Assembly: GCA_028288545.1 (NCBI GenBank)
Contig: JAQBNQ010000601.1
Location: 1 to 8,010 of the forward strand
Length of the DNA: 8,010 bases
Direction of reading: 5' to 3'
From: Bacteroidota bacterium
Lineage (GTDB): Bacteria; Bacteroidota; Bacteroidia; Chitinophagales; LD1
Notes under the pieces: generated by a model
The model's input: the letters and a program-made list of their open reading frames with translations, nothing else
Told to the model about the DNA's origin: nothing
Database searches by the model: none
Shown: one piece after another, positions 1 through 7,386 of the stretch
How positions within the stretch are numbered: the stretch's first letter is position 1
How the letters are laid out: each line of letters starts with the position of its first letter
Position numbers and translations under genes: made by a program

Positions 1-1484
1 TTAGTATGGAATGTTACAGTAGCAACATTGCCAAAGCCGGTGTAGCTGACAAGATCAGTTTTTACGAAAGCGATTTCCAGGCGGCCTTCGCTGTAGCTTT
101 CGTGACTGAATTTTATCTGGCTTGTACCAGTAGTGTCGAACCATGTGTTGGTGAAATTAACCCCTGTGCCCGCGTTCACTTTAGTTGGGTCGAATAAAAG
201 CGTGAATGAACAGCCATAAACATCGCTGGCTGGAATCACATTGCTACCCAGTGAAATAACAAAACTGATATCGCCACCTGCAGTTACACTACCTGCCTGC
301 GGAACAACTGTAAGTGTTGGATCGGTTGGTAAATGGAATAATATTGCCGAACGATTGTTGCGGTTAGTATGATGCTTTCCGTAATTTGCCTGAATGGCCT
401 GAACATCCTGGTCATCTATTGCGCCATCGCCATTGCAGTCCGCCATTTTTTTGTCGACAAGGTCTTGCAGATACATCCAGTTTCCATTGTTATTCCAGTT
501 GGTGCAGGGCTGTCCGTTCCAACTTGTAGTGGGAGCATAACGGGTGTTGCCATGACTGCCGTAATAAATTCCCAGCGGGAAAATATCTTCACCATTTACC
601 TCGCCATCCATGTTTGCATCACCCGGCCATACACTGCAATCAACTACCGGGATACCTTTGGTAATTGTATCGAAGGTAACTCCATCGCTGTACACAAGTG
701 TTATAATATAAAAGCCCGGTGCGGAGAATTGATGGCCCGGTTGAAAATCTGTAGAAGTATTGGCTGCGCCCGAAGCCGGATCGCCAAAATTCCATTGCAC
801 GGAAGTAATGCCGCTACCATAACTCGCGTATATGATGATCGTGTCACCAACACAATTTAAAGCTGCTGTAAAGTTTGGAAGAGAGGCAGATAAACAAGTG
901 CTGTCAGCATGAAAAATCCTGGAAATAGTATCGGATTGAGTGCCATCGGATATGATGTACGTTATGGTATAGTCACCTACTGCAGTAAAAAAGTGATAGG
1001 GCGAAACATCAGTGCTGGTGTCATAAACACCCGTTGCAGGATCACCAAAATCCCATAACTGTGAAGTATGTGTGCCTGTTGAGTAATCATTAAAGAAGTA
1101 ATATCCCGAACCACATACGGTTTGAAAATCTGCAGCAAAGCAGTTGGCCCCAATATGTATTAAATTGGTTCTGTAATCCCACTCAGCGCCAATGTTTACA
1201 AATAGCGTTACGTAATAATCTCCCGGCGTGGTATAAACGTGATAACCCACTGAATCGTGAGAAATATTAGCCGCTCCGGAAGCAGTATCGCCGTAATCCC
1301 AGGTGTAGGCAGTGTAGCCATCCAGGGCGTGAAAGAAAACCGTGTCGCCAACGCAGCCGTTAGTGTAAGTGTAATCGGCGTAGCAGGCTTCTGCATTATA
1401 TGCAAAAAGTGCAATAATGGCAGTGATGAAAAATCGCTTGCCAATGGATGAAGAAATAAACCAGGTGTAAAATTTTGAGTCCAT
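1..1484 (-). CDS. Secreted PKD / dockerin-like / cohesin-like protein, 3' end missing
   Basis: The frame is open from an ATG at 1484 to the window edge: 494 complete codons, no stop. Residues 1-33 look like a signal peptide (hydrophobic FFITAIIALFAYN, probable cut after AEA). Three PKD domains follow at about 35-112, 115-195 and 203-282, with signatures WDYGD (62-66), WDFGD (144-148) and WNFGD (231-235), each ending in a PGDYYVTL-like strand. Residues 285-370 form a dockerin-like module: a first loop DANMDGEVNGED (289-300), an Asn/Trp-rich insert, and a second loop DCNGDGAIDDQD (349-360), both with calcium-ligand spacing. From about 385 a beta-rich stretch (FTLLFDPTKV at 427-436) resembles cohesin-like domains. 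This layout is common in large secreted Bacteroidota proteins, many ending in a T9SS tail; here any tail is outside the window. The likely role is extracellular binding or adhesion; the ligand is unknown. No Shine-Dalgarno sequence precedes the start. Confidence 0.87.
   Translation of the reverse strand, partial: MDSKFYTWFISSSIGKRFFITAIIALFAYNAEACYADYTYTNGCVGDTVFFHALDGYTAYTWDYGDTASGAANISHDSVGYHVYTTPGDYYVTLFVNIGAEWDYRTNLIHIGANCFAADFQTVCGSGYYFFNDYSTGTHTSQLWDFGDPATGVYDTSTDVSPYHFFTAVGDYTITYIISDGTQSDTISRIFHADSTCLSASLPNFTAALNCVGDTIIIYASYGSGITSVQWNFGDPASGAANTSTDFQPGHQFSAPGFYIITLVYSDGVTFDTITKGIPVVDCSVWPGDANMDGEVNGEDIFPLGIYYGSHGNTRYAPTTSWNGQPCTNWNNNGNWMYLQDLVDKKMADCNGDGAIDDQDVQAIQANYGKHHTNRNNRSAILFHLPTDPTLTVVPQAGSVTAGGDISFVISLGSNVIPASDVYGCSFTLLFDPTKVNAGTGVNFTNTWFDTTGTSQIKFSHESYSEGRLEIAFVKTDLVSYTGFGNVATVTFHT
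375..632 (-). other. Dockerin-like module with split calcium loops
   Basis: This encodes residues 285-370 of the PKD protein. Two EF-hand-like loops (DANMDGEVNGED and DCNGDGAIDDQD) carry D/N at positions 1, 3 and 5 and an acidic residue at 12. They are separated by 48 residues rich in Trp, Asn and Tyr. Canonical cellulosomal dockerins have a shorter spacer. From memory of the family, the long-spacer form opening with WPGDAN is a recurring variant in Bacteroidota secreted proteins, so it is probably a stable structural module rather than a cellulosome docking site. Confidence 0.7.
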
Positions 1485-1591
1485 ATTATAGGTTTAAGGT
1501 AAAAGACTTTGTAAAGACGGCGGGCTATTCAATTGCGTTGCAATACACAGCCATTCCATACTTCAAGGTAATCATTCTTTGCAATACAGGC

Positions 1592-1628
1592 ATAAAAAAA
1601 GCGGGTGAGTATCGCCCGCTTTTTTTAT
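1592..1628 (-). terminator. Strong bidirectional rho-independent terminator
   Basis: A perfect inverted repeat pairs 1592-1605 (ataaaaaaagcggg) with 1615-1628 (cccgctttttttat), leaving a 9-base loop. The GC core GCGGG/CCCGC is flanked by seven A and seven T residues, so a U-tract follows the hairpin in either direction. It lies 17 bases past the stop codon of the 785-residue protease and is its natural terminator. It also separates that gene from the PKD protein gene, which therefore needs its own promoter in 1485-1591. Confidence 0.93.
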
Positions 1629-1645
1629 GTTTTTTATATGGCCGA

Positions 1646-4003
1646 CTATTGTTTTACAACAATCTCCTTAACGGCTATTTTTTCTGCTTGTTTTACAACT
1701 ACAAAATAAACCCCATCCGAAAAATTAGAAAGATTAACCTGGCTTTGAAGATCAGTTACAGATTGGCTGATCATAGTTTGTCCTAAAACATTTTTTACTG
1801 ACACAGTTGTTCCGCTTTCAAATTTGCTTAGTTGAACCATGATTTCTGTTTTAGCCGGATTAGGATAAACCGAGAAAGACATATCGTTGCTGATTGAATT
1901 TATTCCTGTTACATTATTTAAAGTGATTGTTGCTGATTGCTGGCAGCCATTTTGATCAACCACAGTAACTACATAAGTACCTGCAGAAAGATCAGTAGCA
2001 GTATTGCTTGTTTCGCCGTTTGACCAACGAATTGTATTGTATGGCGGAGTACCGCCGGTAATATCTGCAACGCTTGCAGTGCCATTGTTTTGACCATTAG
2101 TAGGGTCGGTAGTAACAGTATTAAATTGAATCTGAACAGGGCTGCCTGTGCTGGTTATTGCCTGGGAAGCTGAAGCGCTGCAACCATGGTTGTCATAAAC
2201 GGTTACAATGTAAGTTCCGGTTGCAAGGCCTGAAGCTGCTGCTGTGCTGGCTCCGTTGCTCCATGTGTAGAAGTATCCCGGGGCTCCGCCGCTTACACCT
2301 GCTTCAAGAATTGCATCTGCCGGACCGCAATGAGAGTTGGCAGGAGTTAAAGTAATATTAATTGCAGGGGGCTGTGTAATGGTGCTTGATGCTGAACCAG
2401 TACATCCATTAGCATCTGTAACGGTTACCAAATAAGTTCCACCGGCTACATTATTTAAAGTAGCAGTACTTTTTCCGTTGCTCCAGTGGTAAGTAAAGTT
2501 TGGCAGGCCACCAGTTGCTATTTCAGTAACGCTTCCATCGCTGCTGCCGTAGCATGAAGGAGAACTTGCAGTAATAATACTTGCATCAACTGCAGCATTA
2601 ACATTAACCACCAGGTTAAATACACCCGTCAATCCGGCGCTATCAACAGTAACTGTATATATAGTGCTTGTTGCAGGTTGTGCAGTTGGGTTAGCGCAGG
2701 TTGTGCAGCTAAGGCCTGTAGACGGAGTCCATGAATAAGTTGCAGTTGCAGGACCGTTTATGCTTATTGCAGTACTTACTCCCGGGCAAACGGCTGCGTC
2801 TACAGCAGAAGCTGTTACATTCAGCACGTTTGATGGTGGTTGAATTCCTATCAAAGCTGCTTCGCCGCTGGTTGGATTAAATGAGCCGGTGTTAAGATTT
2901 GAAACATCAAAGTAACCGTTGCTTACACCACCCCATCCCCAGTTCATGTGCAACAAATCATTTACATCGTACCCGTCGCAAACCCAGGTATGTCCACCCT
3001 GGCTCTGGTCAAAGCCTTCATATTGTATAACGCGTCCGGCATTTAAGTCAGACTCCATCAGGTTTACCCAGTTGCTGGTGCTGTAATCTGATTTTCTAAC
3101 GCCTTGAAGGGTATTAACGTCATACGAGAAATTATCTACGTAAGCACTTTCAGCGCAAGGACCACCGCCCCATGTTTCTGATTGCAATACAAAAGCACCG
3201 CTTCCGCCCTGGCTTAAATCGCCATAGTTCATTTCAACAGCTACGCCGCAGTCATACATTAAAGTAGCGATGCTCATGTTGCCCGAAGTAATAGTTGCAG
3301 GCATTTGTCTCCAACGATAAGTGCTGGTGTCAAAATTGGCGTAAAGCTGACCATAACCTTGAGCTGTATAAGTATGTGAACCTTTTCCCTGTGCAGGGTA
3401 ACTCCAGAATTTCATTACCTGTGCCATTGCTGTTGCCACGCAACCCGTTACCGTGCGCTGTCCATCGGTATAATTATAAGGGCAAAGATCATTGTAAAAA
3501 GGATCCTGGTTCCAGTTGGTAGTTAATTTAGGACTTACGCTATTGGTTTTGTTACTGGCAGGTCTCTGTCCCTGGCTATATGCCGACCATGCGTTTGTTA
3601 TTTCGGCACTTGCCGGCACTTGCTGTAATATGCCATTATAAATTTGGGCCGAAGCACCGTTTACCCAATTGGCAATGCCGGTATTCTGAAAGCTTGTTCC
3701 AAAATTTGATTCGGTAGAATAAGCGATTACCGGTTTTGAATTGTCATCGGCTGATACAATTACAAACCCGTTGGCTCCAGTTATATCGAATACATAGAAA
3801 TCAACCGTGTTATCGGCTTCTTTTTTAGTGTACTTAAGTGTAGCACCAATGGTAACGTGCTGGTTTAAGTTATGCGCAGTAACTTTATAAAAGTTAATGG
3901 CAATTGTTTGCGCAGTTGTAACGCTAACAGAGTTTGCGTTTACCGAATAGCCTGCTGCCAAACAGGCCAGCACTAAGAACAGGGAGATTTTTCTCATGTA
4001 CAT
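1646..4003 (-). CDS. Secreted C10 (streptopain-family) cysteine protease with three SprB repeats and T9SS tail
   Basis: A 785-residue exported protease. Residues 1-23 are a signal peptide (cut after VNA). Residues 24-130 form a Spi-like propeptide (VDFYVFDITGANGFVIVSAD, 67-86). Residues 155-390 are the Peptidase_C10 domain: oxyanion-type Gln166 (NWNQDPFYN), nucleophile Cys188 (GCVATAMAQVMKFW), His338 (GGHTWVCDGYD) and the Trp motif HMNWGWGG (352-359), all aligning with SpeB. After it come an Ig/PKD-like domain (about 391-470, CTTC at 433-436), three SprB repeats (484-546, 558-617, 640-695) and a type A sorting tail (709-785, YPNPAK, KNVLGQ, GVYFV, ending in VKQ). SpeB has about 400 residues; the extra length is all C-terminal. 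The expected product is a zymogen exported by Sec, then by T9SS, with the tail removed and the protein released or bound to the surface. The start could be ATG at 4003 or, two codons in, at 3997 (MRKISL), which fits the paralogue's MRN start better. No Shine-Dalgarno sequence is visible. Confidence 0.96.
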   Translation of the reverse strand: MYMRKISLFLVLACLAAGYSVNANSVSVTTAQTIAINFYKVTAHNLNQHVTIGATLKYTKKEADNTVDFYVFDITGANGFVIVSADDNSKPVIAYSTESNFGTSFQNTGIANWVNGASAQIYNGILQQVPASAEITNAWSAYSQGQRPASNKTNSVSPKLTTNWNQDPFYNDLCPYNYTDGQRTVTGCVATAMAQVMKFWSYPAQGKGSHTYTAQGYGQLYANFDTSTYRWRQMPATITSGNMSIATLMYDCGVAVEMNYGDLSQGGSGAFVLQSETWGGGPCAESAYVDNFSYDVNTLQGVRKSDYSTSNWVNLMESDLNAGRVIQYEGFDQSQGGHTWVCDGYDVNDLLHMNWGWGGVSNGYFDVSNLNTGSFNPTSGEAALIGIQPPSNVLNVTASAVDAAVCPGVSTAISINGPATATYSWTPSTGLSCTTCANPTAQPATSTIYTVTVDSAGLTGVFNLVVNVNAAVDASIITASSPSCYGSSDGSVTEIATGGLPNFTYHWSNGKSTATLNNVAGGTYLVTVTDANGCTGSASSTITQPPAINITLTPANSHCGPADAILEAGVSGGAPGYFYTWSNGASTAAASGLATGTYIVTVYDNHGCSASASQAITSTGSPVQIQFNTVTTDPTNGQNNGTASVADITGGTPPYNTIRWSNGETSNTATDLSAGTYVVTVVDQNGCQQSATITLNNVTGINSISNDMSFSVYPNPAKTEIMVQLSKFESGTTVSVKNVLGQTMISQSVTDLQSQVNLSNFSDGVYFVVVKQAEKIAVKEIVVKQ
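1919..2554 (-). repeat. Three SprB-type repeats in the 785-residue protease
   Basis: Three protein-level repeats of about 55-62 residues share the pattern C-x-G/P...GG-P-Y-x-W-SNG...L-x-x-GTY-x-VTV-x-D-x-x-GC. Residues 484-546 and 558-617 have both the leading Cys (CYG, HCG) and the closing GC. The third (640-695) lacks the leading Cys but keeps NGC at 685-687. SprB repeats are named after the Flavobacterium gliding adhesin SprB and occur in many T9SS cargo proteins as beta-sandwich stalks or adhesive units. Here they separate the catalytic half from the sorting tail. Confidence 0.85.
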
Positions 4004-4034
4004 TTTTTGAAATTCGTTCCTTTTTTTGGACTTG

Positions 4035-4050
4035 CTAATATAGCTATTAG
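4035..4050. repeat. Short AT-rich inverted repeat upstream of the 785-residue protease
   Basis: Arms CTAATA (4035-4040) and TATTAG (4045-4050) surround a 4-base spacer, 32-47 bases before the protease start at 4003. The position would suit an operator or a promoter-proximal hairpin in the leader. In AT-rich intergenic DNA such a repeat can arise by chance, and no clear TAnnTTTG promoter stands next to it; the nearest is TATAATTG at 4060-4067 (minus-strand reading), one mismatch and no convincing -33 box. Confidence 0.25.
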
Positions 4051-4079
4051 TTTCGGAAACAATTATATCTGATATAAGG

Positions 4080-4114
4080 GTAAAAATAAGAACCCGGGCT
4101 TTTGGTCCGGGTTC
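4080..4114 (-). terminator. Rho-independent terminator of the 711-residue protease gene
   Basis: Perfect 8-bp arms gaacccgg (4090-4097) and ccgggttc (4107-4114) enclose a 9-base loop. On the minus strand the hairpin is followed by TTATTTTTAC (4089-4080), a U-rich run. It sits 45 bases past the stop of the upstream protease (4160) and 76 bases before the start of the next one (4003), so the two paralogues are probably transcribed mainly as separate units. Confidence 0.85.
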
Positions 4115-4159
4115 CTTAGGTAACTTAGAATTTTACAGTCTGTCCGATTTGTTAGACAA

Positions 4160-6295
4160 TTATTTTTTAACAATTATCTGTTTAACAAAGCTATTGTCGC
4201 CGTCCCTTACTTCAACAAAATAAGCTCCGTCAGCCAGTTGCGAAAGATCCAGTTTGCTTTGAACATCAGAAATTGTTCTGTTCATTAAAGTTTGGCCTAA
4301 AGTATTCTTAACGCTTAAAGTAGCTCCGTTAGTTAAGTTTGCTACCTCTACAGTAAGATCGTTCTTAGCCGGATTAGGGTAAGCGTTGAAAGAAACCCCT
4401 TTGTTTACTTCGTTTAAACCTGTTGTTGCAGAGATAGTAGTAGCTGCAGTTTGAGTACATCCGTTTTTGTCAGTAACAGTAAGTTTGTAATCTCCGCTTG
4501 AAAGATTAGAGATAGAAGCGCTGTTATCGCCGTTGCTCCAATTAAATAAATAATTTTCTGTTCCACCTGTAACATTTGCATAGGCAGTGCCGTATACTAA
4601 TGTATGAACTGTTTGATAAGTACTGATAGATACGTGAAGAGAGTCGGGTTGAGACACAGAAAAAAAAGAAGAAGCAGAACAACCTAAAGAATCAGACACA
4701 GTAATAGTATAAGTGCCGGCAAAAAGACCAGAAACAGAAGAAGAGGACTGCCCTGAGTTCCAATTATAAATTAAAGAAGAAGAATTTCCACCACCAGCCG
4801 TAATAGAGGCAGAGCCATTAGACGCTCCATAGCATGTAGCATCGCTACCAATAATATTCAAAATTTTAACGCCTTCAACAACAGTAACAGTTACCGACTG
4901 CGTAGCTTTAAATCCAGCGCTATCTACCGTAACAGTATATACAGTAGTAACAGAAGGACTAGCCGATGCCATAGCACAGGTTGAACAATTTAAACCTGTT
5001 GCAGGAGTCCATGAATACGTAGAAGTAGCAGGGCCCTGGGCAAATAATGAAACAGAGTCGCCTGCACAAACAGAAAATTTAGTGGTCTTTACAGAAACCC
5101 TGATAGGAACAATAGGTTCAATTCCTATAAGCGCTTCCTCATTATTACTGAAATTAAATCCACTTGCAGTAAGGCTGCTTAAAGTAAAATATCCGTTATC
5201 GCTTCCTCCCCATCCCCAATTCATATGTAACATATCGTTTGCATCATAACCATCGCAAACCCATGTGTGTCCACCCCTGCTTGCATCTTCTCCCTGGTAT
5301 TGTATCGGGCGACCCGCGCTTAACTCATTCTTTAAAAGAGCGATCCAGTCTGCACTTGTGTAGTCGGCCTGGTAAACACCTTGCATAGTTTGCATGTTGT
5401 ACTTAAAGTAATTCGTATAAGCAAACTGGGCCGAATGTTGCCAGTTTGCTACATCTGCCTGTAAAACGTAAGCCCCACTTCCGCCTTCGTTCTCATCGCC
5501 ATAATCCATTGATACAGCAACACCACACTGATACATCAAAGTAGCTACATCAGTATTAGTAGTGTCAATTGAATTTGGCATTGCAGGCCAGTTGTATGTG
5601 GTTGCGCCAAAGTTAGCGGCCTGGTTGCCGTAATTGTGCCTGTACATTGGTTGAGCATTGCTGTATGAATATTGACCTTCACCTTGTGCAGGGTAGTTCC
5701 AGAATTTCATTATCTGTGCCATTGCAGTGGCAACACAACCTGTTAAACAACGTTGCTGATCGGCATTGTTAAAAGGTGCGTATTGATTATAAAAAGGCTC
5801 CTGATCCCAGGTAGTAGTTAATAAAGGGGCAACCGGTAAGCTCTTGTTAGCCGAAGGATTGTTTCCCTGTGCGTATGAAGACCACAAACTGCTGATATGA
5901 GCATCGGCGGCAACGTGTTCGGTAATTGCTTTGTAAATATGAACGCTTGCATGGTTCATCCAATCTGCTACTGCTGTGTTATTAAAGTTGTTGTTGAAGT
6001 TTGCTTCAGTTGAATAACCGATAACCGGTGTAATGTTGTCGTCTGCAGAAATGATAACAAAGCCATGTGCAGGGTTAATATCGAAAACGTAAAAATCAAC
6101 GGTTCCATCCGTTTCGGTTTTAGTGAATTTTAATTCGGCGTTAATTGTTGTTTTTGAACTTACATGTGCGTTTATTTTAAAAAAATTAACCGCTATACTT
6201 TGTGCCGATTGCACATTAACGGTGGCTGCACTGGCAACATTTGCAAAGGCTAAAGTTGCGATAGTAAGGATAAGGAGGCGATGGGTGTTTCTCAT
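4160..6295 (-). CDS. Secreted C10 (streptopain-family) cysteine protease with two SprB repeats and T9SS tail
   Basis: A 711-residue paralogue of the neighbouring protease. Residues 1-23 are a signal peptide (cut after ASA); 24-130 a Spi-like propeptide (DFYVFDINPAHGFVIISADD); 158-394 the C10 domain with Gln165 (TWDQEPFYN), nucleophile Cys187 (GCVATAMAQIMKFW), His343 (GGHTWVCDGYD) and HMNWGWGG (357-364). An Ig/PKD-like domain (about 398-473, CSTC at 437-440) follows, then SprB repeats at 488-550 and 569-621 and a type A sorting tail at 634-711 (AYPNPAK, KNTLGQ, GAYFVEV, ending in IIVKK). All residues needed for a C10 zymogen are present. Relative to the neighbour it lacks the middle SprB repeat, has an insertion near 212-228 after the Cys motif, and its Ig/SprB part uses TCT serine codons far more than its catalytic part. 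The ATG at 6295 directly precedes a good signal peptide; no Shine-Dalgarno sequence is seen. It probably degrades extracellular protein; the substrate is unknown. Confidence 0.96.
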   Translation of the reverse strand: MRNTHRLLILTIATLAFANVASAATVNVQSAQSIAVNFFKINAHVSSKTTINAELKFTKTETDGTVDFYVFDINPAHGFVIISADDNITPVIGYSTEANFNNNFNNTAVADWMNHASVHIYKAITEHVAADAHISSLWSSYAQGNNPSANKSLPVAPLLTTTWDQEPFYNQYAPFNNADQQRCLTGCVATAMAQIMKFWNYPAQGEGQYSYSNAQPMYRHNYGNQAANFGATTYNWPAMPNSIDTTNTDVATLMYQCGVAVSMDYGDENEGGSGAYVLQADVANWQHSAQFAYTNYFKYNMQTMQGVYQADYTSADWIALLKNELSAGRPIQYQGEDASRGGHTWVCDGYDANDMLHMNWGWGGSDNGYFTLSSLTASGFNFSNNEEALIGIEPIVPIRVSVKTTKFSVCAGDSVSLFAQGPATSTYSWTPATGLNCSTCAMASASPSVTTVYTVTVDSAGFKATQSVTVTVVEGVKILNIIGSDATCYGASNGSASITAGGGNSSSLIYNWNSGQSSSSVSGLFAGTYTITVSDSLGCSASSFFSVSQPDSLHVSISTYQTVHTLVYGTAYANVTGGTENYLFNWSNGDNSASISNLSSGDYKLTVTDKNGCTQTAATTISATTGLNEVNKGVSFNAYPNPAKNDLTVEVANLTNGATLSVKNTLGQTLMNRTISDVQSKLDLSQLADGAYFVEVRDGDNSFVKQIIVKK
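4433..4834 (-). repeat. Two SprB-type repeats in the 711-residue protease
   Basis: Repeat 1 (residues 488-550) opens with CYGASNGSA and closes with SDSLGC. It is unusually serine-rich, including runs at 505-507 and 517-520. Repeat 2 (569-621) has YGTAYANVTGG, NWSNGDNS and TDKNGC, but no opening Cys. They correspond to the first and third repeats of the neighbouring paralogue. Confidence 0.82.
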
Positions 6296-6542
6296 GGTCG
6301 TTTCGATTACTAATAATATATACCCTGCTGTGTGTTATGTCAAGCGCCCGTAAGTACTTTGTGTCATAGATAAAAACGGGGTGATGAAATTGCACAGAAA
6401 AGCGCTGTAATCAAACTAAAACGGAGGGACTTTTTTGATTACCGAACAAGGTCTGCTTTGTAACATAATAGCTGCGGATAGTGCCGAACGATATTATCGG
6501 TATAAAATACAAAAAGTGAAACAAAATGGATTTTGCCCCGGA
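6296..6542. other. Intergenic region between barrel protein and first protease
   Basis: These 247 bases must hold the end of the barrel-protein transcript and the promoter of the 711-residue protease. A small hairpin (caaaa 6522-6526, ttttg 6531-6535) begins 7 bases past the barrel-protein stop and is followed on the minus strand by TTTCACTTTTTG; at best it is a weak terminator. TTAGTTTG (minus strand, 6419-6412) is one mismatch from TAnnTTTG but has no well-placed -33 box. I see no coding region or RNA gene here. Confidence 0.4.
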
Positions 6543-7355
6543 TTATAGGGCCGTAAATGAAATTCCGAAGGCAAATTCGTGTGCTGTTGGGCCAAGATTA
6601 GCCTTAAATACATTCAGCACTCCGTAATAAGCGGTTATGTTAAAAAAGCTGTAGCCAACACGTAAAGTCGGGCCCATTCTAAACTGGTTGAAATCACCAA
6701 ATCTTCTCTCAACATAAACTTTAGTGGTGCTGCCGTCTTTTAGTTTTTCCTTGGTGTGTACATCAACCCTTACACCTGCTTTAAACCCGATTGCCACCTT
6801 CCACATCTGGCCAAACTTGTCCGGGTTGGTGCGTATTCTTAATTCGATAGGAATCTCAACGTATTGAAGCGATATCTTATTCACTTTAACGCTGGTATCG
6901 GTACCATAATTAAGCGACTTAAAGCTAATACCTGTACCCGCCGAATCCGTTAATGCGCTACGCTCGTAAATGTTAACGCCGCTATAGGCTATACCCGGGG
7001 CAATACTTACGCGACTGCCTTTAATCCTAAAATCCCAGTTAAAGCCAATATTAATGCCTCTTGAATATACTTTTGTTTTAAGCGTTGAACCCGCCTCGCC
7101 CCACCTTGAATCGCCGTTATTTGGATGATAATCCCAGTTGGTAGCCAACAGGTCTACATAAAGGTGGTCTTTAGAATATTTGGCAAACTTTTTATCGATC
7201 TCATTGGCTTTATTAATCCTTGCTTGCTTTAATTCGTTTCTCCTGGCAATTTCTTCGCCGGTTGGGCCGGTCTTTTTAGCAGTCCTGGTGGTATCCTGCG
7301 AAAAAGCCGAAAATGCTGTAATCAGTATAGTAAGTACGAGCAAAAATTTCTTCAT
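6543..7355 (-). CDS. Outer-membrane beta-barrel protein, PorT-like/OMP_b-brl type
   Basis: A 270-residue protein. Residues 1-19 are a clear signal peptide (MKKFLLVLTILITAFSAFS), with Gln20-Asp21 at or next to the mature N-terminus. Residues 30-62 are charged and probably helical (EEIARRNELKQARINKANEI). From 65 on, alternating hydrophobic/polar strands with aromatic girdles suggest an 8- to 10-strand barrel: SRGINIGFNWDF, RVSIAPGIAYSG, KISLQYVEIPIELRIRT, WKVAIGFKAGVRV, FRMGPTLRVGYSFFNITAYYG and a C-terminal EFAFGISFTAL. YVEIPIELRI and GPTLRVGY are typical of the Bacteroidota PorT-like/OMP_b-brl group. PorT itself is a T9SS component, but this group is broad and the match is not enough to name it so. 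The frame extends 25 codons upstream to 7430; the ATG at 7355 is preferred because it begins the signal peptide and lies 3' of the promoter at 7387-7415. Confidence 0.9.
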   Translation of the reverse strand: MKKFLLVLTILITAFSAFSQDTTRTAKKTGPTGEEIARRNELKQARINKANEIDKKFAKYSKDHLYVDLLATNWDYHPNNGDSRWGEAGSTLKTKVYSRGINIGFNWDFRIKGSRVSIAPGIAYSGVNIYERSALTDSAGTGISFKSLNYGTDTSVKVNKISLQYVEIPIELRIRTNPDKFGQMWKVAIGFKAGVRVDVHTKEKLKDGSTTKVYVERRFGDFNQFRMGPTLRVGYSFFNITAYYGVLNVFKANLGPTAHEFAFGISFTAL

Positions 7356-7386
7356 GATTATTTTAATAAGCCATTTAAACGAGCGG

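Noticed and set aside
369..860. A 163-codon open frame on the plus strand
   Set aside because: It lies wholly opposite the PKD/dockerin coding region, has no recognisable domain, and the minus-strand frame is open across all 1484 bases with clear domain signatures.
1208..1444. A 78-codon minus-strand open frame
   Set aside because: It is an alternative frame inside the signal peptide and first PKD domain of the larger open gene, and its translation shows no family features.
1505..1518. Near-palindrome gactttgtaaagac upstream of the PKD protein gene
   Set aside because: Only four contiguous base pairs around a 2-base centre, with one mismatch; too weak to call an operator or hairpin.
3962..4003. 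Possible lipoprotein signal in the 785-residue protease (LVLAC near residues 10-14)
   Set aside because: The -2 residue is Leu rather than a small residue, the hydrophobic stretch continues past the Cys to a good type I site after VNA, and proteins with a type A T9SS tail normally use a type I signal.
6469..6503. Palindrome-like cgatattatcg and ccga/tcgg arms after the barrel-protein gene
   Set aside because: The stems are short and AT-rich, with no U-run following on the minus strand, so they do not support a terminator or a structured RNA.
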